Shown: positions 1-5,104 of the stretch, in pieces
Layout of the letters: each line of letters begins with the position of its first letter
Position numbering within the stretch: position 1 is the stretch's first letter
Assembly: GCA_030039575.1 (NCBI GenBank)
Contig: JASHVH010000088.1
Location: forward strand, 1-7,099
Length of the DNA: 7,099 nt
From: Acidimicrobiales bacterium
GTDB lineage: Bacteria; Actinomycetota; Acidimicrobiia; Acidimicrobiales; Palsa-688
Reading direction: 5' to 3'
The notes under the pieces: generated by a model
Database searches by the model: none
Seen by the model: only the letters and a program-made list of their open reading frames with translations
What the model was told of the DNA's origin: nothing
Translations under genes and position numbers: made by a program

Positions 1-207
1 AAACGTCCCCAGGTTGTCATAAGCCGACGCATGCTCCGCTCCAGGCTTCCCTCTTGCCTCCTCGATTAGGGCCTGGGCACGGAGCACGTCCGTGTCATAG
101 ACGGCAGCAAGCTCGGCGTCATGACGGGATAGGACGGCCGGGACGTGACGGTTGCGCGCCACCCAACCCGCTCCTGCAATGCCGACACGAAGGCGACGCC
201 TTACCAT
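1..207 (-). CDS. Gfo/Idh/MocA family oxidoreductase, N-terminal part (runs off the left edge)
   Basis: Reading leftward from an ATG at 207, the frame stays open for 69 codons to base 1. The N-terminus reads RVGIAGAGWVARNRHVPAV (from residue 6), a Rossmann beta-alpha-beta start with GxGxxA-type glycines. It is followed by a second strand, AELAAVYDTD, whose acidic residues would contact the nicotinamide cofactor ribose. This is the usual opening of Gfo/Idh/MocA dehydrogenases, which oxidise or reduce sugars and related alcohols with NAD(P) in the cytoplasm. The C-terminal substrate domain is not in the window, so substrate is unknown. A GGAG lies 8 bases before the ATG. The gene sits on the same strand as, and 230 bp downstream of, the 71-residue peptide gene, so co-transcription is possible. 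Whether it belongs to the peptide pathway is open. Confidence 0.85.
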   Translation of the reverse strand, partial: MVRRRLRVGIAGAGWVARNRHVPAVLSRHDAELAAVYDTDVLRAQALIEEARGKPGAEHASAYDNLGTF

Positions 208-437
208 TTCGTCAACTCCGGACCACGATGGGCCACCTGGCCACATTCGGCCAGCCGGCATCCCCCAGTGGTGAGCCCCCCACGGCGACGAAAAGGAGGG
301 CCGCCGCCTCGGCTGTCAGCCAGGCGGGAGTGAAACGCACCCGATCGGCCGCCACGCCGCCACGCAACCGAGCCGCGGCCGAGCCGGTCCCCTGCTCTTC
401 GTCACCAGCTCGGCTAACCGACAGCGGACTAGCTCTG
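208..437. other. gene-less stretch between peptide gene and oxidoreductase
   Basis: No frame here has a convincing start with ribosome binding site. The open frames on both strands are rich in Arg/Ala/Pro, as expected of chance frames in GC-rich DNA. The stretch contains one copy of an 18-bp tandem repeat (407-424) and the GGAG used by the oxidoreductase gene. No clear terminator was found. Confidence 0.5.
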
Positions 438-448
438 CTAACCGGCAG
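407..448. repeat. 18-bp tandem repeat at the 3' end of the 71-residue peptide gene
   Basis: agctcggctaaccgacag (407-424) and agctctgctaaccggcag (431-448) differ at two positions and are offset by 24 bp. The second copy contains the stop codon of the peptide gene (TAG read leftward at 440-438). The first copy repeats the same in-frame TAG downstream. It looks like a short duplication of the gene's end. Confidence 0.6.
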
Positions 449-653
449 TGACGCATTGGCTGAAGTAGACGATGACCGACGACCCGGTCGTCCCGGTGTG
501 GGCAACGGTGGTGTTGCCTCGGACGACCTGCGGCGTCGCTGAAGCCACGGGAGCTACGGTGACGAAGGAGTGGCGCCCCTTTAACACGGCGGCAGCCTCG
601 TCCCGGAGATGATTGCTCGCGACGCTACACACGAAAGAGGACTCGAAATACAT
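438..653 (-). CDS. putative RiPP-like precursor peptide, 71 aa (type II)
   Basis: The ATG at 653 has an excellent ribosome binding site, AGGAGG at 667-662 with an 8-base spacer, and the frame closes with TAG at 438. The peptide starts MYFESS and ends FSQCVTAG. It is clearly related to the 73-residue peptide at 5046-4825. The leader pattern L16..E19.A21..L24..R27.S29 matches L12..E15.A17..L20..R23.S25 there. VAPV at 33-36 and P41 match at the same residue numbers. GTTGSS near the end matches GTIGST. The canonical LLP motif is degenerate here (V23-L24-K25). The core is rich in Thr, Ser, Val and Gly and has one Cys (C67); another Cys (C9) lies in the leader. L24 is a TTA codon. The strong start signal, relatives in the locus and the upstream repeat array support a real gene. 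Function is inferred; it could be a self-processed secreted peptide rather than a modified one. Confidence 0.7.
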   Translation of the reverse strand: MYFESSFVCSVASNHLRDEAAAVLKGRHSFVTVAPVASATPQVVRGNTTVAHTGTTGSSVIVYFSQCVTAG

Positions 654-738
654 AGCGATTTCCTCCTGGGTCGCCACATGTCTTGAATGTCCTGGTTCGC
701 CCGGCAGTGGGCCTAGAAGTGCGATATAACCACCGTTG

Positions 739-778
739 CGTGTCCCCGGCATCGCAAAGGCGTCGCAGGAGCGTCCAA
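739..778 (-). promoter_or_regulatory. phased 11-bp repeat array A, probable SARP operator, with -10 element
   Basis: Four heptamers start exactly 11 bp apart: CGTGTCC (739), CATCGCA (750), CGTCGCA (761) and CGTCCAA (772). Direct heptamers with 4-bp spacers, one helical turn apart, are the known layout of SARP binding sites. To the left, ATATAA at 724-729 reads TTATAT on the minus strand, about 10 bp from the array, and could be the -10 element of the 71-residue peptide gene. The same array recurs at 5187-5226 with the same heptamer order. It may also serve the divergent gene at 949. Binding is inferred. Confidence 0.6.
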
Positions 779-815
779 CGCTTGGCCTCGCAGCGCGACG
801 CGCCCGACGCGGCTA

Positions 816-840
816 CGTCACGCAGAAAGCCACGGTGACG
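816..840. promoter_or_regulatory. dyad CGTCAC-N13-GTGACG upstream of precursor A
   Basis: A perfect 6-bp inverted repeat, CGTCAC (816-821) and GTGACG (835-840), sits between the array and the first + strand peptide gene. The corresponding site in the second unit keeps only shorter arms (GTCA and TGAC). The corresponding site at 5262-5284 is a much better palindrome. It could be an operator for a dimeric regulator. Confidence 0.35.
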
Positions 841-879
841 GAACGGCGCCGCAACACCACAGGCCGCACAATGGCTCTG

Positions 880-901
880 CGCACGTTGATACCGGCGTGC
901 G
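880..901 (+). promoter_or_regulatory. dyad CGCACG-N10-CGTGCG in leader of precursor A, with -35-like TTGATA
   Basis: Perfect inverted repeat CGCACG (880-885) and CGTGCG (896-901), enclosing TTGATA, which could be a -35 hexamer. It lies 48 bp before the start codon and is conserved in the second unit at 1331-1352. A second small dyad, GCATC-CTT-GATGC (914-926), follows directly before the ribosome binding site. No good -10 hexamer is seen at the ideal spacing; TAGCAT at 912-917 is a candidate with a long 20-bp spacer. Confidence 0.4.
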
Positions 902-948
902 GAAACCCATCTAGCATCCTTGATGCGCAGCCAAAGGAGTACCACAAA

Positions 949-1122
949 ATGAACGACATCACCTTCGCGGAACTCGATGCCGACCTGCTTCCCGAGCGCC
1001 AGACCATGTTCCTGAACTTCACGACCGTTTTGGCGAGCAACAGCGCCAGCGCCGTGCAGGCCCTTACGGCTCTCTCGCTGAACAACGCGAGCGCCACCCA
1101 GGTCATCCTGGCCAATTCGTAG
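949..1122 (+). CDS. putative RiPP-like precursor peptide A, 57 aa (type I)
   Basis: The ATG at 949 follows AAAGGAG with a 9-base spacer; the frame ends with TAG at 1120-1122. The leader reads FAELDADLLPERQTM (residues 6-20). The core contains NFTTVLASNSASAVQALT (23-40), then a stretch rich in Asn, Ala and Ser, ending in ILANS. There are no Cys residues and no membrane segment. The second unit encodes an almost identical peptide, and the LLPxRx(S/T) leader recurs in the 73-residue peptide. From residue 26 the core aligns without gaps to the CxxC repeats of the secreted protein at 3778-4569 (N31, A33, A49, Q51 and A55 match; T40 and S43 fall on the Cys positions). An upstream extension in frame is open from 736, but a 1-bp difference before the ribosome binding site of the second unit shows that extension is not conserved. 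A RiPP role is inferred from size, leader/core structure, duplication and context. Confidence 0.8.
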   Translation: MNDITFAELDADLLPERQTMFLNFTTVLASNSASAVQALTALSLNNASATQVILANS

Positions 1123-1162
1123 TCTCGACCAAACTTCTCTGGTCCACTCGGATTACTTTTAG

Positions 1163-1200
1163 CAGTGTGGTGGGGGCGCCTGGCCGCCCCCACCACACTG
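1163..1200 (+). terminator. strong hairpin after precursor A
   Basis: CAGTGTGGTGGGGGCG (1163-1178) pairs perfectly with 1185-1200: a 16-bp stem with a 6-base loop, 40 bases after the stop. No T-run follows, so it would be a U-less terminator or a 3' stabilising stem. The matching hairpin of the second unit carries a compensatory G-C to A-T change, which supports a selected RNA structure. Confidence 0.75.
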
Positions 1201-1211
1201 TCGCGTAGATG

Positions 1212-1229
1212 CGTCGCGGACGCGTCCAA
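1212..1229. promoter_or_regulatory. partial phased array B upstream of precursor B
   Basis: CGTCGCG (1212) and CGTCCAA (1223) are 11 bp apart and correspond to the last two elements of array A. A GTCGC core at 1200 corresponds to an earlier element but is 13 bp away, so the phase is broken by two bases. No minus-strand gene lies to its left, only the hairpin of precursor A. It is probably a passive copy from the duplication, or it acts only rightward. Confidence 0.45.
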
Positions 1230-1330
1230 CGCCGGGGTTCGGGGCGCGACGCGCCCGAGGCGGCTAGGTCACGGAGAAAGCCACGCTGACGGAACGCCGC
1301 CGCAACACCCCGGGCCGCACAATGGCTCTG

Positions 1331-1352
1331 CGCACGTTGATACCGGCGTGCG
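1331..1352 (+). promoter_or_regulatory. dyad CGCACG-N10-CGTGCG in leader of precursor B
   Basis: This is an exact copy of the dyad and enclosed TTGATA found before precursor A, in the same position relative to the start codon. The GCATC-CTT-GATGC dyad (1365-1377) is conserved too. Survival of the whole block while the surrounding sequence drifted suggests a promoter or operator. Confidence 0.4.
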
Positions 1353-1398
1353 GGAACCCATCTAGCATCCTTGATGCGCAGCAAAGGAGTACCACAAA

Positions 1399-1575
1399 AT
1401 GACCAACGACATCACCTTCGCCGAACTCGATGCCGACCTGCTCCCCGAGCGCCAGACCATGTTCCTGAACTTCACGACCGTTTTGGCGTGGAACAGCGCT
1501 AGCGCCGTGCAGGCTCTGACGTTTGCCTCGGTCAACAACGCGTCCGCCACCCAGGTCATCATCGCCACTTCGTAG
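1399..1575 (+). CDS. putative RiPP-like precursor peptide B, 58 aa (type I)
   Basis: The ATG at 1399 has the same AAAGGAG and 9-base spacer as precursor A; TAG is at 1573-1575. After one extra Thr at position 2, the leader (NDITFAELDADLLPERQTM) is identical to that of peptide A. All six substitutions lie in the core: S to W at 31, A-L to F-A at 42-43, L to V at 45, L to I at 55, N to T at 57. Several leader codons differ silently (for example GCG/GCC and CTT/CTC). This is the pattern expected if the leader is recognised by a partner and the core diversifies. The core keeps the spacing of N32, T41, S44, Q52 and A56, matching the CxxC repeats of the secreted protein. Product function is unknown. 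Confidence 0.8.
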   Translation: MTNDITFAELDADLLPERQTMFLNFTTVLAWNSASAVQALTFASVNNASATQVIIATS

Positions 1576-1615
1576 TCTCGACGAGACTTCTCTGGGCCAC
1601 TCGGCCCACTTTTAG

Positions 1616-1652
1616 CAATGTGGTGGGAGCGCCTGGCCGCCCCACCACATTG
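1616..1652 (+). terminator. strong hairpin after precursor B
   Basis: CAATGTGGTGGG (1616-1627) pairs with 1641-1652, giving a perfect 12-bp stem. Three more pairs lie beyond one unpaired A, and the loop is CCTGGC. It is 40 bases after the stop. Relative to the hairpin of precursor A, G1165 became A1618 and its partner C1198 became T1650, a covarying pair. Confidence 0.75.
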
Positions 1653-1980
1653 GCGCGTTCCGAATGTACTTACCACTACCTCGGCGGGGTTTGGCGGCGC
1701 CGGTAAACCGGCGGTGGCAGGGCGGGCTGGCGGACAGCAGCTCCTCGGTAAGCCCTGTGGCCGGCCGCACTCCTGACGCTTGGCCCGCGGCCGCCTACCA
1801 GCGAGCTGGCCGAACTACTGAAACGAAGGGGGCCGTTCTTGGTTGACCTGGCGCAAGAGCGGGATCATTAGCTCGAGCTTCAGCCACTCAGGCGCGCTCA
1901 GCGCGGCGCCCTCATTTGCTCGCCGGGCAACCCCGGCGGCCCCTCACACCGGCGGCATCGTGATGCGCCGAGGAGCCGTT
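1653..1980. other. gene-less stretch between convergent precursor B and M50 gene
   Basis: No frame with start codon and ribosome binding site is visible. On the minus strand an open frame at 1943-1815 reads LSAPEWLKLELMIPLLRQV in its middle, protein-like but without a good start, possibly a gene remnant. Two hairpins lie close to the M50 stop and are listed separately in part. Confidence 0.45.
1921..1938 (-). terminator. candidate terminator of the M50 gene
   Basis: CGCCGGG (1921-1927) pairs perfectly with CCCGGCG (1932-1938) across a 4-base loop, 42 bases past the M50 stop. A smaller hairpin, CGCGC-TCA-GCGCG (1893-1905), follows. No T-run is present. Confidence 0.45.
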
Positions 1981-3522
1981 TCAGTCAACGCACATGTGGC
2001 CTGGCTTGTACCGGCCCCCAGGATGACGACCGACGGCAACCGACCAGGGCCCGATGGCTACCGACCAGGACGGGTGGGCGGTTGCCGAAGGCGAAGGCTT
2101 GGCCAGCAGTTGCTTTGCACGAGACACCAAAAGCATAAGCATGCGTAATGCCAGCAACGCTATGCCGACGAAAGGTAGCACGAGTAGCAAGAGCGCTATT
2201 ACTGCCAGTAATACTTCGACCACCTGCAGGTTCACCAGGCTATGCCACAGCTTCGTCAGGTCCTTGAACGCCCCGTGCCAGGATGCATCGGCCAACCTGG
2301 GCAGCCGCCATACCAACATCCCGAGAAGGAAACAGAGCAAAGGCACGATCGTGAACGCCCAGACCCGCACGAACAACTTCGCCTTCGGGCGCAGCTCTGC
2401 ATGGCGAGCATCGGCCCGCTTGTTTTTGGACTTGATGGAGTGGGCGCCGCGGTCGCGCCGCCCGGTCCCCCGAAGAGTAGGGGCGATCTGGTTGAACAGG
2501 TCCGGGACGCCGACCAGGTCGCTCATTGCGAAATAGCCGTCAAGCCGTCCGAACGGCAGGAGTTGCTCCAGCATCCCGAGCTGCATCAAAAATGCCACAA
2601 CGAGGGCTACAGACGACCCTGTCCGCCAAGCATAGATGCCTGAGCCCAGCACGAAGATAGCACTGAAGTAGAGCCCGCCGAGGTCGACGCGCAACCTGGC
2701 GGTGCGGCCCAACCGGTAAGAATCGTTTACGTTCGTGAAGAACGCAGGCATGATCATGTATATGCCCACGCCGATCCGTCCTGGCCGCGCGCCCCGGTAG
2801 GAGCACGCTGCCGCATGGCCCAGCTCATGGAAGAGCGCCCCTGCCATGTAGACGGCAAACGCGCCCAGGAGCAGTCCAGGATGGGACAGCAGGGCGACAA
2901 GTGAGCCAGTCAGGCTGTGGTGAGCCAGAAGCTCTACGTCGATCAGGACAAAGCCCAGTAAAACAGCAATTACAACGGGTGTGAAAAACAAAGGAGCCAG
3001 GATCCTGGCCAAGACGACTACGGCGCGAGGCGGCACGATGGTGCCGCGCAGCCCGAGGCTGAGGAGCGCCGGGCCCGCATTCGGCGCCGCCGCCGCGGCG
3101 GCCCCGTCTCCCTCCACGACCCCGAGGGGTCGTAACTTCTTTTCGATGAGGAAGGCGAGGCCCGATGGGTCGAGCCGCCGGCCGAGGTCCTCGCTCACCT
3201 GCGCCGCTATTTCTGCGATTGTTTGCCTGCCATCGATGCGGTTCGCGACCGCGTACACGACAGGCGACACCATCAGCATCCGGCCGTCGCTCCGTCCCAG
3301 GAGGTAGCTGTCGGTCGCGAACCCCGAGCCCTGGTACGCACCGAGAAGCCTGGTGCCGGCAGCAAGGCGCGGCACCATTGAATGTTGCTCCTCCGAATGT
3401 TGCTCCTCTTCCCTGCTCGAAGGCGGGCTTTCAGTCGGTGCTTTACCTGGAGAGAGGACGTCTCGCTCATCGCCGGCCCTAGCGACCGTCTCGCTTCGCC
3501 CGGTCACCATGACATCGCTCAT
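1981..3522 (-). CDS. membrane M50-type zinc peptidase with N-terminal PqqD-like domain
   Basis: 513 aa. The ATG at 3522 follows AAGGGG with a 7-base spacer; TGA is at 1983-1981. Residues 1-60 are polar, with a tandem EEQHS duplication (39-48). Residues ~70-136 resemble the small winged-helix PqqD/RRE fold that binds RiPP leaders. The membrane part follows, with hydrophobic segments near 175-195, 218-240, 281-300, 303-321, 384-404 and 434-468. HELGH (232-236) supplies the two His zinc ligands and the catalytic Glu; RLDGY (326-330) supplies Asp328 as the likely third ligand. The stretch PAFFTNVNDSYRLGR (259-273) is typical of the YydH-like peptide zinc metalloprotease group as I recall it. Likely role: recognise the LLPxR leader, cleave it in or at the membrane and help export the peptide. 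This is inferred from architecture and neighbours. Four TTA leucine codons (L130, L188, L438, L459) are unusual for a GC-rich actinomycete gene. Confidence 0.85.
   Translation of the reverse strand: MSDVMVTGRSETVARAGDERDVLSPGKAPTESPPSSREEEQHSEEQHSMVPRLAAGTRLLGAYQGSGFATDSYLLGRSDGRMLMVSPVVYAVANRIDGRQTIAEIAAQVSEDLGRRLDPSGLAFLIEKKLRPLGVVEGDGAAAAAAPNAGPALLSLGLRGTIVPPRAVVVLARILAPLFFTPVVIAVLLGFVLIDVELLAHHSLTGSLVALLSHPGLLLGAFAVYMAGALFHELGHAAACSYRGARPGRIGVGIYMIMPAFFTNVNDSYRLGRTARLRVDLGGLYFSAIFVLGSGIYAWRTGSSVALVVAFLMQLGMLEQLLPFGRLDGYFAMSDLVGVPDLFNQIAPTLRGTGRRDRGAHSIKSKNKRADARHAELRPKAKLFVRVWAFTIVPLLCFLLGMLVWRLPRLADASWHGAFKDLTKLWHSLVNLQVVEVLLAVIALLLLVLPFVGIALLALRMLMLLVSRAKQLLAKPSPSATAHPSWSVAIGPWSVAVGRHPGGRYKPGHMCVD
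3380..3409 (-). repeat. 15-bp tandem repeat inside the M50 gene
   Basis: gaatgttgctcctc occurs at 3380-3393 and 3395-3408 with a 15-bp period, so the frame is kept. It encodes the duplicated EEQHS in the polar N-terminal tail, probably replication slippage in an unstructured region. Confidence 0.8.
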
Positions 3523-3599
3523 CTGTCTACCCCTTAAACGTGATGCGAGCGCGCCCTCTCAAGCGCCCAATGCCTGCTCATAAGGGTAAAACTGTTCCT

Positions 3600-3639
3600 G
3601 TGACGCCCGCGTCGCTCAACCGTCGCCCACGCGTCGCGA
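3600..3639 (-). promoter_or_regulatory. phased 11-bp repeat array before the M50 gene, probable SARP operator
   Basis: GTGACGC (3600), GTCGCTC (3611), GTCGCCC (3622) and GTCGCGA (3633) are spaced exactly 11 bp. In the same register the arrays at 739 and 5187 give GTGTC, ATCGC, GTCGC, GTCCA. AGGGTA (3583-3588; TACCCT on the minus strand) lies 11 bp to the left as a -10 candidate for the M50 gene, leaving a leader of about 55 bases. The rightward gene at 3778 may share the array. A TATTTT at about 3728 is its best -10 candidate, but it is far from the array. Confidence 0.6.
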
Positions 3640-3777
3640 GAAGTCGGCCAACTACGCGGAGTGTTCGACCACACCCCCGCAATCGGCAAAAACGGCTGTG
3701 ACGACCAACGCTCTTCCTGCGTTTGCTATTTTCCCGTCCAAGGACGACGGAGTCTGACACCCACTGAAGGGAGCAGT

Positions 3778-4569
3778 ATGAGGTCTGTGAAGCGGTTCGC
3801 CCTTGCCATCGCGACCGCCTGGTTGGCGGTGTTGTCCGGTATCTCGCCCCCAGCCTCTGCGATGAGCCCGCCGTCGTCCGGGATGGGCCGGCCGCTCTAC
3901 AACGTCGCCTCTGCCTACTCGGTTTGGCCACAGCGCCCTTCCCTTCAGGAAGCCTGGATGGTGGCTTCAACAGATTGGCCCTCGGTCGTCGCCGTCAATG
4001 TGGCGGACTCGCTGACTGAGAACTGCACCGGCTGCGAGGCGGCCTCTGTAGCCTTCCAGGTCGTCGTCGCCAGCGACTCCGGTTCTTTGACTCTGACCAA
4101 CAACGCGTCCTCCATCCAGACGGACTGCGTGAACTGCAATTCTGTCGCTATCGCCGAGCAATGGGTCGTGGCCAGCCCGGACCAGAACCTGCTCCTCACA
4201 AGCGCGGGGACGGCGGCCCTTGCCTCCGTCCACTCTCAGCTGTCGAACCTGTTGTACTCCGGCACACCACCGTCGCAGATCACAGCGGACATGTCCGCGT
4301 TCGAAGCGGAGGTGTACAACGTGCTGAGCCAAGATGTGGTCACAGCGCCCGAGTGGCCTCGCCCTCCGCCTTCGCCGTTTGGCGGGGACAGTTTCCCCCG
4401 TGCCGGTCAGGGCCGCTTTGTACACCTCCTCCTGGCGAGGGACCGGCCCATGGCCCGAGAACGCGCCTCGGACGAGAACCTTTCAGTCACCTCCGGGGAC
4501 GGCTTCACCATTTACCACTACAGTCAGGTCTGCCCGGACACCAGCAGTTGCGCGTCGCCTTCTTCGTAG
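3778..4569 (+). CDS. secreted protein with two CxxC repeats, partner of the M50/peptide system
   Basis: 263 aa. The ATG at 3778 has AAGGGAG just upstream (spacer 4-5). Residues 1-28 form a classic signal peptide: MRSVKRF, a hydrophobic run, then a PASA cleavage site near 28. Two repeats of 34-residue period follow. The first has N74, C83-T-G-C86, A92, Q94 and A98; the second has N108, C117-V-N-C120, A126, Q128 and A132. I recall uncharacterised actinobacterial proteins encoded beside, or fused to, YydH-like M50 proteins with such repeats and a helical tail like residues 140-187. The last ~75 residues (Pro-rich, then basic, then C252 and C258) look unlike that family and could be an extension or old frameshift, though the frame stays open. 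The gene is divergent from the M50 gene across 255 bp. Inferred role: extracellular partner, chaperone or target of the peptides. The CxxC pairs could form disulfides or bind metal. Confidence 0.7.
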   Translation: MRSVKRFALAIATAWLAVLSGISPPASAMSPPSSGMGRPLYNVASAYSVWPQRPSLQEAWMVASTDWPSVVAVNVADSLTENCTGCEAASVAFQVVVASDSGSLTLTNNASSIQTDCVNCNSVAIAEQWVVASPDQNLLLTSAGTAALASVHSQLSNLLYSGTPPSQITADMSAFEAEVYNVLSQDVVTAPEWPRPPPSPFGGDSFPRAGQGRFVHLLLARDRPMARERASDENLSVTSGDGFTIYHYSQVCPDTSSCASPSS

Positions 4570-4667
4570 CTACCTGGTGCCGCCTCCACAGGCATCGTGC
4601 GCAGTAGATCAGCGATATCAGCGCTGGCGCCGGAGCGCATTCTTGCCACTGCTCTCCGTGAGGCCGA

Positions 4668-4685
4668 TCGTGGCTGGCGCCACGA
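4668..4685 (+). terminator. hairpin downstream of the secreted-protein gene
   Basis: TCGTGGC (4668-4674) and GCCACGA (4679-4685) form a perfect 7-bp stem with a TGGC loop, about 100 bases after the stop codon. There is no T-run. It is a plausible terminator end. Confidence 0.45.
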
Positions 4686-4715
4686 GCGGAGCATAAGGCC
4701 AGGCCGAGCGTTCTG

Positions 4716-4793
4716 TCCCGCCGGGGCCGAGCGGTACCCCGCCCGGCCCGACTGTTCCCGCCGGGGCCGAGCGGTACCCCGCCCGGCCCGACT
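4716..4793. repeat. exact 38-bp tandem repeat, hairpin-forming, between convergent genes
   Basis: Bases 4716-4753 are repeated without change at 4756-4793 (40-bp period). Each copy can fold through CGGGG and CCCCG around a loop containing GGTACC. It lies between the converging secreted-protein and 73-residue peptide genes, so it may act as a bidirectional terminator. A partial third copy (gccgagcg) precedes it near 4703. Perfect identity suggests a recent duplication. Confidence 0.75.
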
Positions 4794-4824
4794 ATGTCTC
4801 GGCCAGCGCCGCCATCCTGCTCAA

Positions 4825-5046
4825 TTAGAGAGCAGCAATCATCTGGTTGACCGAGGTCGTTAGCGTACTGCCAATCGTCCCAACCTGGATTCCGATGGCG
4901 CTGGCCACCCCTACCGCGATCGCGGGATCGACGGTTATGACTGGCGCAACATTTATCGAAAGGCCCATTAGGGATTCACGCTGAGGGAGCAAGCCGGCGA
5001 ACTCGGCCTCCAGTTCTACCATTTCTAGAGTTGATTCGAAACGCAT
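4825..5046 (-). CDS. putative RiPP-like precursor peptide, 73 aa (type II)
   Basis: The ATG at 5046 follows a near-perfect ribosome binding site, AAAGGAGGT, whose AGGAGG core is 9 bases from the start; TAA is at 4827-4825. The leader MRFESTLEMVELEAEFAGLL-PQRES carries the same acidic stretch and LLPxRx(S/T) motif as peptides A and B, with three extra residues before LLP. The core (about 27-73) is hydrophobic and Cys-free: INVAPVITVDPAIAVGV (31-47), GTIGST (56-61), ending MIAAL. A long Ala/Ile/Val/Gly-rich stretch suggests membrane activity or beta-structured assembly. The closest relative in the window is the 71-residue peptide at 653-438. It lies downstream of the regulator gene on the same strand, separated by a hairpin and a phased array, so it is probably transcribed separately. 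Bacteriocin-like activity is possible but unproven. Confidence 0.8.
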   Translation of the reverse strand: MRFESTLEMVELEAEFAGLLPQRESLMGLSINVAPVITVDPAIAVGVASAIGIQVGTIGSTLTTSVNQMIAAL

Positions 5047-5104
5047 GAAGATATACCTCCTTTATTGTTCAAGTTTTCCCCGCTGACAAGAACTCGCGGG
5101 TCCC

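Larger units (their letters stand above)
750..1652 (+). repeat. ~450-bp tandem duplication carrying precursors A and B
   Basis: The units run from the phased array through the hairpin: about 761-1200 and 1212-1652. Offsets are constant: 451 bp between the CGTCCAA elements, 450 bp between start codons, 453 bp between hairpins. Long blocks before the start codons and in the leader codons are identical. Core codons, array and hairpin have diverged. Confidence 0.85.

Noticed and set aside
54..542. Long + strand open frame over the oxidoreductase and 71-residue peptide
   Set aside because: Arg/Pro/Ala-rich, no ribosome binding site, and antisense to two better supported genes.
439..653. Linaridin precursor, suggested by the Thr-rich core and C-terminal Cys
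   Set aside because: The core lacks the second Cys and Thr pattern of linaridins, no linaridin enzymes are visible, and the peptide aligns better with its 73-residue neighbour.
739..778. CRISPR-like or minisatellite repeat
   Set aside because: The elements are 7 bp with 4-bp spacers and only partly identical. The 11-bp phase and position before genes fit operator sites.
736..948. N-terminal extension of peptide A by an upstream in-frame start
   Set aside because: The second unit differs by one base before the ribosome binding site and carries a stop in the matching frame. The AAAGGAG site directly before the ATG at 949 is conserved instead.
949..1575. Daptide precursors
   Set aside because: Daptide precursors, as I recall, end in Thr and come with a decarboxylase, aminotransferase and methyltransferase. 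These peptides end in Ser and none of those genes is seen.
2054..2643. Open frames on the + strand opposite the M50 gene
   Set aside because: Shadow frames of a gene with conserved motifs and good start on the other strand.
4330..4569. Frameshift in the secreted-protein gene after residue ~187
   Set aside because: The tail is odd, but the other frames look less protein-like and the called frame ends in a readable stretch with two Cys. Left as an uncertainty, not called broken.
4825..5046. Circular bacteriocin precursor
   Set aside because: The hydrophobic core fits loosely, but the long LLPxR leader shared with the other peptides and the absence of the usual transporter and immunity genes argue against it.
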